Of a stretch of DNA of 64,000 bases, positions 28,115 to 37,114 are shown piece after piece. Both the position numbers and the translations under genes were made by a program. This stretch comes from a bacterium BMS3Abin14. GTDB lineage: Bacteria > BMS3Abin14. The notes under the pieces were generated by a model. That model did not search any database, was not told the DNA's origin, and saw only the letters and a list, made by a program, of their open reading frames with translations. The stretch spans positions 1 through 64,000 of the forward strand of contig BDTG01000027.1 of the NCBI GenBank assembly GCA_002897695.1, read 5' to 3'. Numbering within the stretch: position 1 is the first letter of the stretch; every line of letters begins with the position of its first letter.

Positions 28115-29194
28115 CTACTCATTTTTCAAGCGACAGATTTCCCTTGCCATCTTCTCTATCCTCCCGGAAATGGCATTCAGGGGCAGGGTCACCTCCACAG
28201 CACCGTTCCGGATGGCCGCTTTGGGCATCCCGAAGACAACGGTGGTCTCCTCCGACTCTGCGATGGTACGGCCTCCTGCGCTGCGGATCTCCAGCATTCC
28301 CCTGGCCCCATCATTTCCCATTCCCGTGAGCAGAACCCCCAGGGAACGCTTCCGGTAAACGGCCGCGGCGGATGCCATGGTAATGTCAATGGAGGGGACA
28401 AAACGGTCCCCTTCTTTCTTCTTAACCAGTTTTACGGAGGCCGAAGGCAATCCGGCAATCTTCAGGTGATAACCTCCAGGGACCACTAAAACCCGGCCGG
28501 GCGTCAGAAGATCGCCATCTTCGGCCTCTTTTGAGTCAAACACGGTATTTTTGCCAAGGCGCATGCCAAACTGTTTTGTAAATACCGGGGGCATATGCTG
28601 AACCACAATTACGGGCAGCGGAAACGTGATCGGCAACTGGGCCAGAACCCTTTGAACTGCCGACGGCCCACCTGTGGAAGCCCCCACAACTAAGACTCCC
28701 TTCGTATGAGCCCCGGCAGCGGGTTTTCCGGACACCTTCACCCGTTCTCTCACCGGCTTGGCAGACCGCAGTCTGCCAAGGTAGGGCGCCATGTCCTTTC
28801 CCGCCATGGCCCGGACTTTTGTCTGAAGTTCTTCTTTTATCTCAACTATCCTTTCCGATGCGTAACGGAGCGGTTTGACGACAAAATCGAGCACCCCGAG
28901 GTCAAGAGCCTTGAAAACATTTTTCTCGCCCCCATCGGCGCTCACAACCACAACCGGAAGCGGATGGTTCTGCATGAGCCATCGCAGAAATGTGAAACCG
29001 TCCATCCGGGGCATATTCAGATCCAGGGTAATGAGATCGGGTGTGTCCGTCATAACCGCGCGAATGGCTGCTTCCCCGTCTGAGACCACTTTCACAGAAG
29101 CCACATCCTCCATCTCGAGAAGGATTGCCCGAATCATCTTCCTGTTATAGGCGGAATCGTCCACAACCAGAATGCGCAGTCGCCCGTTAATCAT
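28115..29194 (-). CDS. cheB: Chemotaxis response regulator protein-glutamate methylesterase
   Basis: A 359-residue CheB. The receiver has ILVVDDSAYNRK and the phosphoacceptor in LITLDLNMPRMDG. The methylesterase domain carries the catalytic Ser in VGASTGGPSAVQ, the His in VVQHMPPVFTKQF and the Asp in GMGNDGARGM, so it should be active. CheB demethylates or deamidates receptor glutamates. The frame extends to 29311, but ATG 29194 overlaps the cheR stop (ATGA) and matches the family start. Its presence implies a methylated receptor, although none is encoded in the window. Confidence 0.96.
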   Translation of the reverse strand: MINGRLRILVVDDSAYNRKMIRAILLEMEDVASVKVVSDGEAAIRAVMTDTPDLITLDLNMPRMDGFTFLRWLMQNHPLPVVVVSADGGEKNVFKALDLGVLDFVVKPLRYASERIVEIKEELQTKVRAMAGKDMAPYLGRLRSAKPVRERVKVSGKPAAGAHTKGVLVVGASTGGPSAVQRVLAQLPITFPLPVIVVQHMPPVFTKQFGMRLGKNTVFDSKEAEDGDLLTPGRVLVVPGGYHLKIAGLPSASVKLVKKKEGDRFVPSIDITMASAAAVYRKRSLGVLLTGMGNDGARGMLEIRSAGGRTIAESEETTVVFGMPKAAIRNGAVEVTLPLNAISGRIEKMAREICRLKNE

Positions 29195-30051
29195 CCAATG
29201 TCCCCTGGTTTCTGATAAACCATCACACGGCTCAGATGCCTCAATTTGAATGCCGTAGAGATATTCATCAAAGATTCCGAATGCCCCAGGAGGAGATACC
29301 CCCCCGGACAAAGTTTTCTGTGAAAGGCATTGATGACCTTTGCCTTCGCGTCCCGGTCAAAATAGATGATCACATTTCTGCACATTATCAGGTCGCGCTC
29401 ACCGATCAGGCCGAGCGTCTTCTTGTCCAGGAGATTGTGATGCCCGAAGTGTACCATCGTGCGGATAGGATCAATAAGGATCTGTTTCCCGTTTTCGGAT
29501 GCTTTGAAATACCGCTTAATCCTGGAAGCATCCGTCGTCCTGAAGGAGGAGGGTGAATATTCGGCTTTCCGGGCGCTTTTCAGGACCTGACGGCTGATAT
29601 CAGTCCCGATTATGTCAACGTTCCACCCTTCAAACAGACCCGACTCCTTGATAAGGATGGCAATGGTGTACGGTTCTTCCCCGGTTGCACACCCTGCACT
29701 CCAGATGCGAATCTGTTTCCCCCGGGCTTTCTTTTGAGCGATATCCGGAAGCACCTCATCGGCAAAGGCATCCAGCTGATTCTGTTCCCTGAAAAAATAG
29801 GTTTCGTTTGTGGTTATGACGTTAAGGAGTTCGTTTATCTCCTGGACCCTGTCCTGATGGAACAGGAGAAAATGGTAGTATTTCAGGAAAGAATCGAAGT
29901 GGTAGGTACGCAGCCGATTCTGGAGCCGGCTTTCAAGAAGAAACCTGTTGGCTTCGTCGAAATACAGCCCGCAATACTCGTAGATGAAGGTGGAAAGAAG
30001 CCGGAACTCCTCATCAGCAAGACTAACCTTCTCCGGAAAATTAAACGGCAT
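29191..30051 (-). CDS. cheR: Chemoreceptor glutamate methyltransferase
   Basis: A 286-residue CheR. The N-terminal helical domain is followed by the Rossmann domain with TNETYFFREQNQLDAF, RIWSAGCATGEEPYTIAI for SAM binding, IGTDISRQVLKSAR, LIMCRNVIIYFD and GGYLLLGHSESL. It uses SAM to methylate glutamates of chemoreceptors. It is coupled to cheB and lies one base from the HEAT-repeat gene. No extra TPR domain is present. Confidence 0.96.
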   Translation of the reverse strand: MPFNFPEKVSLADEEFRLLSTFIYEYCGLYFDEANRFLLESRLQNRLRTYHFDSFLKYYHFLLFHQDRVQEINELLNVITTNETYFFREQNQLDAFADEVLPDIAQKKARGKQIRIWSAGCATGEEPYTIAILIKESGLFEGWNVDIIGTDISRQVLKSARKAEYSPSSFRTTDASRIKRYFKASENGKQILIDPIRTMVHFGHHNLLDKKTLGLIGERDLIMCRNVIIYFDRDAKAKVINAFHRKLCPGGYLLLGHSESLMNISTAFKLRHLSRVMVYQKPGDIG

Positions 30052-30052
30052 C

Positions 30053-32092
30053 CTAACTGCCTGGCCTCAGGATGGATTGGATGGCCAGCCGCACGGCCCT
30101 GTCCGGGTCCGATTCGGTCATTTCGAGAAGTTTTTGTTCAACCTGGTCGCCACCTTTGCCGAGCAGGGAATGAGCCGCGAAAATCCTCGTGCTGGAATCT
30201 TCATCCCCGAGCGCCCGCATGAGCAGATCAAGGCTGTTTTCCGGAGGGATTTCCCCGAGGGCCTGGCAGACAACACGCCTTATCTCCACGGCCCCTTCCA
30301 TGAAAACCGTCTCCAGCAGTCCCATGGGGACTTCGTATCCTTCCTTCCCTCTGCGCCCAAGGGCCTCAATAACAGATGTCTTCATCATGAGGTCTTCCCC
30401 CAGAAGAATATCGGACAGATCCTCCGGATTCAAACCAGGCTGCATAATGAGGGCAGTGGCGGACGCTGCCCTGACCCAGGGATCCTGGTCGTAAAGCGCC
30501 GACCGGAGGGGTTCAACAGCTCTTTCCGGCCTCATGATTTCCAGTGTCATGGCGGACTCCGACCGCACCTGAGGATCCTCATCGCTAAGAGCGCCCATTA
30601 CGGCATCGGCAGCTTCTGTCCCTTTGATGCATCTGAGAGCCCGGACAGCCGAGGCCCTGATAAGGGGTTCCGGATCGCGTAGAGCCCGGAGGAAAAGACC
30701 GACATGCGCCGATGGGTCGACCTCACCAAGCACTCCGATCAGGAGAGCACGCACATCTGACGGCGAAGATTCAAGATAAGGGCCTATTTTTTCGAAAAAA
30801 GCTGCCGGATCATTTTTTCCCAATGCAGACAGGGCCGTTCCTGCGGCCTCAACGACGTCGGGATATTCATCAAACAGAAGGGAAAGAACAGGCTCAATGG
30901 CGTCAAGATCCCCGATGGCGGCCATGGAAAGGACGGCCGCTTTCCGGACGTTCCCGCTGGCATCGCTGAGCATCGGAACGATATGGGGAAGCAGACCGGC
31001 GCCATCCAGTTCTGTGAGAACCTGCAGACTTTTCCTGCGGATGTTTTCCTCAGGGTTTTTGAGAAGTGGAAGAATTGTCGCGCGATCCTTTTTCCCGATG
31101 GTAAAAAGGGCCATGCCGACGTCTTCCTCAAGGGAATCGTCAGTGATAAAGGCGAGGATGGCTTCGGTGGCCCCGTCCCCGCCCATGAGGCTCAGGGCGG
31201 CAAGACAGCTCTTTTTTTCCTCAATTCTGTCAGCAATCTCAAGCTGGGCCATCATAAACGACGCCATCTGTTCGTCGGCATTATCCGCCACAACCTTCAC
31301 GAATTTTCCCAGGTTCTCATCCATCTTTTTTTGTGCCATGGCCCGTCGATAGATGCCTCCCAGAGCCATGAACGCCGCTTTGGCGGTACCCCTGGAAAAC
31401 GAGGGGGTCAGCTTGAGAAGCCTGAACCCATCGCTGAGGGAACCGATCCTCCCTATCCCTCTGACCGCGGGAGCGGCCAGAATACGGTTGTCAAGGGAGC
31501 AGAAAAAGGATGGCAGCGCCTCCTTTGATCCAAGGCTGGAAAGAGCGCTCAGGATGCTGAAAGCCACCCAGACATCGGCCGAATCGAGTGCGCCGATCAG
31601 GGCGCTCACGGCGGACTGGTCCCCGATGTTAGCCAGGCTCTCGGCTGCGGCCGCACATATATTTTCCTCTGGATCGTTGAGCAGTCGGACAAGATCGGGG
31701 ACAATTGAAGGTGCGCCGATGTTCCCCAGAATATCCACCAGAAACTTTCGAATATCCGCCTGCTCCACCGACAGATGCTCCGAAAGCAGGGGAGCGGCTT
31801 CCCTTCCCATCCTCTCAAGGACCTCCACAACAGAATTCCTGAGGGTAACCTCATTGGTTGGATCCATCATGGGAATGAGACGGAAAATCAGCCCCCTGTC
31901 TGGTACGAGTGATGAAAGCCCTTCAATGGCCTCTTTTCTGACACGCCAGCTCTCGTCGGACATGGGAACCGGAAGCCAACTGAGATCGTCCTCCGAAAGC
32001 CCCTCCTTCAGGCACAGCATGGCCAGTCGCCTGACTTCTTCGTCCTGCGACCTTAATTCAGCGACCCGGGCAGCCCTGCCTTGCGAAGTCAT
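30053..32092 (-). CDS. HEAT-repeat (PBS-lyase type) scaffold protein in the chemosensory cluster
   Basis: A protein of about 679 residues built almost wholly of HEAT-like helical repeats of about 31 residues, for example PLLSEHLSVEQADIRKFL, LVRLLNDPEENICAAAAESL, LIGALDSADVWVAF, LLKNPEENIRRKSLQVL and ALSDEDPQVRSESAMTLE. There is no signal peptide, membrane segment or enzyme motif, so a protein-binding scaffold is inferred. The ATG at 32092, with GAGGGGG four bases upstream, touches the stop of the pseudo-receiver gene; a TTG one codon earlier also exists. It lies between cheR and cheW-linked genes, which suggests a role in assembling or tuning that complex. Confidence 0.87.
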   Translation of the reverse strand: MTSQGRAARVAELRSQDEEVRRLAMLCLKEGLSEDDLSWLPVPMSDESWRVRKEAIEGLSSLVPDRGLIFRLIPMMDPTNEVTLRNSVVEVLERMGREAAPLLSEHLSVEQADIRKFLVDILGNIGAPSIVPDLVRLLNDPEENICAAAAESLANIGDQSAVSALIGALDSADVWVAFSILSALSSLGSKEALPSFFCSLDNRILAAPAVRGIGRIGSLSDGFRLLKLTPSFSRGTAKAAFMALGGIYRRAMAQKKMDENLGKFVKVVADNADEQMASFMMAQLEIADRIEEKKSCLAALSLMGGDGATEAILAFITDDSLEEDVGMALFTIGKKDRATILPLLKNPEENIRRKSLQVLTELDGAGLLPHIVPMLSDASGNVRKAAVLSMAAIGDLDAIEPVLSLLFDEYPDVVEAAGTALSALGKNDPAAFFEKIGPYLESSPSDVRALLIGVLGEVDPSAHVGLFLRALRDPEPLIRASAVRALRCIKGTEAADAVMGALSDEDPQVRSESAMTLEIMRPERAVEPLRSALYDQDPWVRAASATALIMQPGLNPEDLSDILLGEDLMMKTSVIEALGRRGKEGYEVPMGLLETVFMEGAVEIRRVVCQALGEIPPENSLDLLMRALGDEDSSTRIFAAHSLLGKGGDQVEQKLLEMTESDPDRAVRLAIQSILRPGS

Positions 32093-33039
32093 CAATCCCC
32101 CTCTATCACCACCGTGCCGACCCCCCTGGAATGCAGGAGGGCTAGCATCTCCTCCCTGAGCGCCGTCTCATAGCTGCCTCCGTACCCTGGGAACCTGGTC
32201 TTCAGCAGCATAACCCCTTCCCCAAGATCATCCTTGATCAATGCCAGCGCCGCATCAGGCACAGACCCCCGGATGGCATCCTCGTTGTAGAGTGCGATAT
32301 CTCCCACGATAATTCTGCACATCCTTCGCACGTCCTCCTCAAACGGCTCACCGATCTGTTGAAGTGTTTTCTGGTGGATATCCTCAATCTCTCTCCGGTC
32401 GTCAACTGCCAGGTCGGCAGGAGGCCCGACGGCCTGCGGACCGGATCCAGGGGCATCCCCTGAGTCGTCCTTCCCGCCGACACAGCGCCTGATCTTGTTG
32501 ATCAGCATGTCCGGCAGGTGGTGCCTCTCTATGTAATCGTCCGCGCCGTAAAGGGATGTTGGCGCCCTCTTATAACGGGTGCCGTGATGGAGAGAAGCGA
32601 GCAGGATGGACGGAACATGGGTCTCCCCAAGGGTTTCCCTCATCCTATCGATCATCTCGTACCCCAACATGTCGGAAAGGACCACACTGGACAGAACCAC
32701 ATCCGGCGGTTGACTGGACATGAGCTGCAGGCCCTCCGCCCCTGTATATACGAGCTGTCCCTTAAACCCGTTCCTTTGAAGAATTCTTACAATGAGATGA
32801 CCGAGGGCCTGTTCATTAACCACCACCAGAACCGTCAGCGCGTCCTCGGGTGGCGCCTGTTCCTCCCCGGGCAGGACAATGGGAACAAGGGAACCGCATT
32901 TCCTGCAGTTGAAGGAGGATACCCCGGGCGGTAGTTTGTCCGGATGAATTCTGTAAAGCTTGTCGCATAAGGAACATTTTAGAACGTGCGAGCCCTCCGC
33001 GAAGGATGCCCCCATCTCTTTTCCCGGGGTTTCCTTCAT
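32092..33039 (-). CDS. Zinc-ribbon protein with degenerate receiver domain
   Basis: A 315-residue protein. Residues 20-55 form an MJ0042-type zinc ribbon with KCSLC and NCRKC. Residues 68-190 align with a receiver domain, but the acidic pair is replaced (VLVVVNEQ) and the phosphoacceptor position reads VVLSSVVLSD, so it is unlikely to be phosphorylated. A C-terminal 100-residue region (MCRIIVGDIALYNEDA) is conserved-looking but unrecognised. The start overlaps the cheW-like stop (ATGA). It may act as a phosphorylation-independent adaptor; this is inference. Confidence 0.83.
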   Translation of the reverse strand: MKETPGKEMGASFAEGSHVLKCSLCDKLYRIHPDKLPPGVSSFNCRKCGSLVPIVLPGEEQAPPEDALTVLVVVNEQALGHLIVRILQRNGFKGQLVYTGAEGLQLMSSQPPDVVLSSVVLSDMLGYEMIDRMRETLGETHVPSILLASLHHGTRYKRAPTSLYGADDYIERHHLPDMLINKIRRCVGGKDDSGDAPGSGPQAVGPPADLAVDDRREIEDIHQKTLQQIGEPFEEDVRRMCRIIVGDIALYNEDAIRGSVPDAALALIKDDLGEGVMLLKTRFPGYGGSYETALREEMLALLHSRGVGTVVIEGD

Positions 33040-33743
33040 CCCGGCAAATCCGTCTGATCCAGGGCCGGGCCGTCCAACACGTCGGAAATGTCATCATCGT
33101 CAACCGTGAGGATCCGCTGAAGGTTCAAGAGAATGATGAGACGATCATCGATCCTGCCTATTCCGCGGCAATACTCTCCATCGACCCCACCTATGATCTC
33201 GGGAGGAGGTTCGATCCTGCTGAGTGGAAGATCCATGACCTGGACAACGGAATCCACCAGAAGTCCGAAAACGTGGTCCCTCAGATTCACCACGATAACC
33301 CTGTTTCTGGGGTTCGACTCCGTGGCTTTAAGGCCCAGGCGTTTTCGGACATCAAAGATAGGGACAATCATCCCGCGCAGTGAGATGATCCCAAGCACAT
33401 AGTGCGGAGTCCGGGGTACTTCGGTGGGTTCCTTGGGCCTTACGATCTCCTTGATATCCATGATGTTCAGGCCGTATTCCTCATCCGCAAGCTGGAAGGT
33501 CAGGATCTGGATCTGCTCCTCCTCTTCTTCCTCCTGGCGGTTCACCCTGTGCTGGCTTATCAGGACATCCTTCAGGCCCCTTGGCTCGATCCCGGTCTCC
33601 ATGTCCGTGGACTGCTCTTTAACCTCTACATCTTCGACATACTCCGATGCCTCAGAAACAGGCTGGGCAGGTGGCTTTTTGGAGGTTTCTTTCCGGCCTT
33701 TTTTTATCCTTTTCGCTTTTTTTCTAATCTCTACCAGATCCAT
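33036..33743 (-). CDS. CheW-like coupling protein with N-terminal extension
   Basis: A protein of about 235 residues. Residues 1-80 are charged and Lys/Glu-rich, including a run of six Glu. The rest is a CheW domain: QILTFQLADEEYGLNI, VLGIISLRGMIVPIFDVR, RVIVVNLRDHVFGLLVDSV and IDDRLIILLNLQRIL. CheW links receptors to CheA. The frame opens at 33767, but ATG 33743 has GAGGG seven bases upstream. It lies between the ExeA-like ATPase and the pseudo-receiver. The long acidic-basic extension is unusual for CheW. Confidence 0.9.
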   Translation of the reverse strand: MDLVEIRKKAKRIKKGRKETSKKPPAQPVSEASEYVEDVEVKEQSTDMETGIEPRGLKDVLISQHRVNRQEEEEEEQIQILTFQLADEEYGLNIMDIKEIVRPKEPTEVPRTPHYVLGIISLRGMIVPIFDVRKRLGLKATESNPRNRVIVVNLRDHVFGLLVDSVVQVMDLPLSRIEPPPEIIGGVDGEYCRGIGRIDDRLIILLNLQRILTVDDDDISDVLDGPALDQTDLPG

Positions 33744-33779
33744 GTGATAACCCTCGCTCGCAATCAAGATTTTTCGACA

Positions 33780-34598
33780 TCACCTGTGCATCCTCGGCTC
33801 AAGGTCAAGGTCCTCAATGACATCAAGGATGACATCCGGCCCTATGTTCAGGATTTCTTTTGAAAAGGCCGCCAGGAGAGCGTTGGACGAAATATTGTTT
33901 ATGAGACGGGGGAGTCCCCCCGAGTACACATAGATCACGTCCTGGGCTTCCTCATCAAAAAGATCGGTGTCACCTCCAACCTGGTCCAGGCGGGAAGCGA
34001 TGTATTTACCGGTATCCATCCGCCCGAGGGCTCCAAGATGGTATTGGATCCCAATTCTCTGACGCAGGGCCTCAAATGCCGGCTGCCGGAGGCGGCGCTT
34101 GAGTTCAGGCTGTCCGACCAGGATCAGGGACAGCAGATTAACGTCATCCAGCTGAAAATTGGTCAGGAGACGGATTTCATCGAACGTCGCCCTGGTCGGG
34201 ATCAGCTGTGCCTCGTCGATAATGACCACCGGGCAGATTCCCCTCTCAAAAAAGCTAAAAAGGGCCTCGTTGATCCGCTCGACAAGCTCGACCCTGAAAA
34301 TATTTCCGCCCTCAATCCCCATTCTCGATGCCAGAATTCTGAGAAACTGATTCGGCGTCAGGCGAGGATTGATGAGGAGAATACAGTGGTAACTATCGCC
34401 CAGCCGATCTATCAGCGCCCTGGTGAGCAGGGTTTTTCCGGATCCTATCTCTCCGGTGAGCAATACCAGGTCCCTCTCCTCAGCACCGTACTGAAGCCTG
34501 GCTAAAGCCTCCTCATGAATACGGCTGGGGAAAAAGAATGCCGGGTCAGGCGTTTTTCCGAAGGGTCTGCCGGCCAGCCCGAAAAAATCCCTGTACAA
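33780..34598 (-). CDS. ExeA/GspA-like AAA ATPase
   Basis: A 272-residue ATPase of the ExeA/MshM type. It begins with MYRDFFGLAGRPFGKTPDP, typical of the family. Walker A is LTGEIGSGKTLLTRAL (about residues 48-62), Walker B is VVIIDEAQ (124-131), and LVGQPELKRRLRQ and YSGGLPRLINNI follow. There is no membrane or peptidoglycan-binding segment. ExeA-type ATPases help assemble secretin or pilus machinery; here the gene sits between cheA and cheW, three bases from the cheA stop. The start is TTG with GGGAGGGG six bases upstream. Confidence 0.9.
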   Translation of the reverse strand: MYRDFFGLAGRPFGKTPDPAFFFPSRIHEEALARLQYGAEERDLVLLTGEIGSGKTLLTRALIDRLGDSYHCILLINPRLTPNQFLRILASRMGIEGGNIFRVELVERINEALFSFFERGICPVVIIDEAQLIPTRATFDEIRLLTNFQLDDVNLLSLILVGQPELKRRLRQPAFEALRQRIGIQYHLGALGRMDTGKYIASRLDQVGGDTDLFDEEAQDVIYVYSGGLPRLINNISSNALLAAFSKEILNIGPDVILDVIEDLDLEPRMHR

Positions 34599-34601
34599 AG
34601 C

Positions 34602-36635
34602 TCAACCCCTCCCCTCGGCTGAACCCAGCCTGATGGCTTCCATCATCAAACCGGCAACGTCCAGGACCAGCACGGTGGTCTGGTCCCCCAGTTCCGCAGC
34701 GCCGGCCAACCCGACGACGCTGGAAAAGGCATCGCCCAGCGGTTTGATAACGACATCCTGTTTACCAAGCAGTTCATTGGCCACCAGTCCCATCGTTCTG
34801 TTGGCCATGCCGACAATAACGGCGAAGGTTTCATCGTTTTCCACAGTGGCCGGGACACCGAATACCCGTTCCAGCCTGACCAGCGGTAAAGTCCTGTCCC
34901 TCAGGTTAATCATCTCCCGGCCCTGAACGGTCTTGATGTCTTTTTTCTCAACCCGGATCGTCTCCTGAATGGATCCCATCGGGATAGCGAAGATCTTCCG
35001 GCCACTACGGATGAGGAGCGCCTGAAGGATGGCAAGCGTTATGGGCAGGGTAAGGGTAACTCTCGTGCCCATTCCCCTGACGGTGTTGATCTCTGCCGTC
35101 CCGCCCACGTTTTCCAGCTCCTTCCGAACCACGTCCAGGCCAACACCGCGGCCGGAGATCTCGGTAACGTTCCTCTTGGTGGAGAACCCCGGCTTAAAAA
35201 GAACGGACATCACATCTTCGTCGGAATAAAGATCATTCTGCCCCAGCAACCCGCGCTCAACCGCAGATTTCCTGACCGCGGCAAGATCGATCCCTCTGCC
35301 GTCATCCTCCACCTCCAGGACAACGTGGCTCCCCTGCTGGTAGGCCGAAAGCCTGACGAGGGCCACCTTTTTTTTGCCTTCGGCGATGCGTTCATCCGCT
35401 TTTTCTATGCCGTGATCCAGACAGTTTCGAACAATGTGGAGGAGAGGAGACACCATCTGCTCCATGATCATCTTGTCGAGTTCCGTGTCCCCACCTGCAA
35501 ACTCGATTTTGACCTCTTTTTTCAACTCCCGCGCTATCTTTTTCGAGACGCGTTGGAGCCTGTTGAAGAGTTGCTCCATCGGCACCATTCTGATGTCCAT
35601 GACACTGTCGCGCAGATCAATGAGCCTTTTCTCCATCTGCACATTGCTCTTCTCGATGTCCTTTATCACCCCGGCACCGTCCATCCCGCCCTGCTGACGG
35701 ATACGGTGGGCGATATTGGAAAAATTGGAACGGAGAATTACCAGTTCTCCAACGAGGTTCATAAGGTGATCGAGTTTGGCAATGTCGACCCGGACGGTAT
35801 TGCTGACCCCCCTTATCTCATCGACCAGGACATCCTCCACAGGGCTCCCCGTGGATTTTGACGGCGGGACAGCGGACACGAAAGAGGGCAGCCCGTCCTT
35901 GAACGGGACAGGGGCCAGAATGGTCCCCTCGCCCTCAAGTTCCGTTGATATATTCTGGATGGGTTCCTTTGTGGTGAAATAAAGAAGGAAACCGATTGTC
36001 CCCTCCACACCTCCATTGGTCTGGGGAAGGGTGGTAATCAGCTCACCGATATCCCTGATGGAACTCCCTAATTCTCTGAGCCTGGTGTCGAAGGATGCCA
36101 GGGGAAACCGGCACTGGATCCTGAAAAAAGGGTTTCCTTTCAGGATGTTATCCCTGAATCGGTGTTCCTCATATTCGGATAGCATATCGGCCATTCCAGC
36201 AGGAACATCGATAAAATCGGACAGGTCTCCTGCCCCGGTGTCCTGGGAAGTCTGACCGATCCCGTTGATATTCTTCATGAACTCCCCGACATCAACAGAA
36301 TCGTCACCATGCCCTGAGGCGATGGCGTGAACCATCCGGATAATAAGCTGAACACCCTGTGAAAGGACGTCTACAACATCATCGGAAAGTGCGATCTTGT
36401 CTAGACGCATATCGTCCAGGAGAGATTCTATCCGGTGAGAAAGAGCGCTCAGATTGTCCAGATTCAGCATGCCGGACAGACCTTTAAGCGAGTGGGCATC
36501 TCGAAAAATAGCGTTGATGATATCAGGTTTACGGTGGTCTTCAGGGGTGATTTCCATCAGTTGGCTGATGAAGCTCTCCAGATCTTCCAGGATATCTTCC
36601 GCTTCCGAGACAAAATCTTTCAGCGATTGATCCAC
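34602..36635 (-). CDS. cheA: Chemotaxis sensor kinase CheA
   Basis: A CheA of about 677 residues. The Hpt domain has the phosphorylated His in RDAHSLKGLSGM (about residue 48). A linker of about 200 residues follows, then the P3 dimerisation helices with GELVILRSNFSNI, the kinase domain with HIVRNCLDHGIEKADE, VEDDGRGIDLAAV and SGRGVGLDVVRKELE, and a C-terminal CheW-like domain. The frame opens at 36713; the GTG at 36635, with GGGG nine bases upstream, fits the usual CheA N-terminus. The stretch just upstream (about 36647-36660) resembles the GTAAAAAGTC part of the dispersed repeat. Confidence 0.95.
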   Translation of the reverse strand: MDQSLKDFVSEAEDILEDLESFISQLMEITPEDHRKPDIINAIFRDAHSLKGLSGMLNLDNLSALSHRIESLLDDMRLDKIALSDDVVDVLSQGVQLIIRMVHAIASGHGDDSVDVGEFMKNINGIGQTSQDTGAGDLSDFIDVPAGMADMLSEYEEHRFRDNILKGNPFFRIQCRFPLASFDTRLRELGSSIRDIGELITTLPQTNGGVEGTIGFLLYFTTKEPIQNISTELEGEGTILAPVPFKDGLPSFVSAVPPSKSTGSPVEDVLVDEIRGVSNTVRVDIAKLDHLMNLVGELVILRSNFSNIAHRIRQQGGMDGAGVIKDIEKSNVQMEKRLIDLRDSVMDIRMVPMEQLFNRLQRVSKKIARELKKEVKIEFAGGDTELDKMIMEQMVSPLLHIVRNCLDHGIEKADERIAEGKKKVALVRLSAYQQGSHVVLEVEDDGRGIDLAAVRKSAVERGLLGQNDLYSDEDVMSVLFKPGFSTKRNVTEISGRGVGLDVVRKELENVGGTAEINTVRGMGTRVTLTLPITLAILQALLIRSGRKIFAIPMGSIQETIRVEKKDIKTVQGREMINLRDRTLPLVRLERVFGVPATVENDETFAVIVGMANRTMGLVANELLGKQDVVIKPLGDAFSSVVGLAGAAELGDQTTVLVLDVAGLMMEAIRLGSAEGRG

Positions 36636-36718
36636 GATTGATAACCCCGTAAAAAGTCTCTTCGAACATCTTTCCATCCGGCGATCACTCTGCCGACGCG
36701 ACCCGCCCACCACATTTT

Positions 36719-37090
36719 TTAATCACCCAACAGCTCCCTCACGTGGCGCTGGAGGTCCTCAGGGTTGAACGGTTTGACAAGATAGCGGTCCGCACCCAGC
36801 CGGAGTCCTCGCTCCCTGTCAATCTCGCGGCCCTCGGTGGTAACAATAATTACCGGAATAGCGCTGAAATTATCACTCTGTTTGACAAAACGGACCACTT
36901 CCAGCCCATTGATATCGGGCATATTGATGTCTGTGATCACCAGATCCGGGAGACACTCGGGAAGTTTCCTGAGCGCCTGGAAACCATCGGCTGCTTCAAT
37001 GACGGCAAAATCTTCCATGTCTTCCAGAGAAGAGACGATCATCAACCTCGTTGTGGGGGAGTCCTCGACTACAAGAATTTTTTTCGTCAT
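36719..37090 (-). CDS. CheY-like response regulator adjacent to cheA
   Basis: A 123-residue receiver with the acidic pair in VVEDSPTTRL, the phosphoacceptor in LVITDINMPDING, the Thr in VIIVTTEGREIDRER and the Lys in YLVKPFNPEDLQ. AGGAG is well placed before the ATG. It lies 83 bases upstream of the cheA start and 24 bases after the DUF4388 gene, so it is probably the primary phosphoacceptor of this CheA. The second CheY at 26725 may be a phosphate sink or separate output. Confidence 0.94.
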   Translation of the reverse strand: MTKKILVVEDSPTTRLMIVSSLEDMEDFAVIEAADGFQALRKLPECLPDLVITDINMPDINGLEVVRFVKQSDNFSAIPVIIVTTEGREIDRERGLRLGADRYLVKPFNPEDLQRHVRELLGD

Positions 37091-37114
37091 CGGTTATCTC
37101 CTGGCCTCTTTTCA

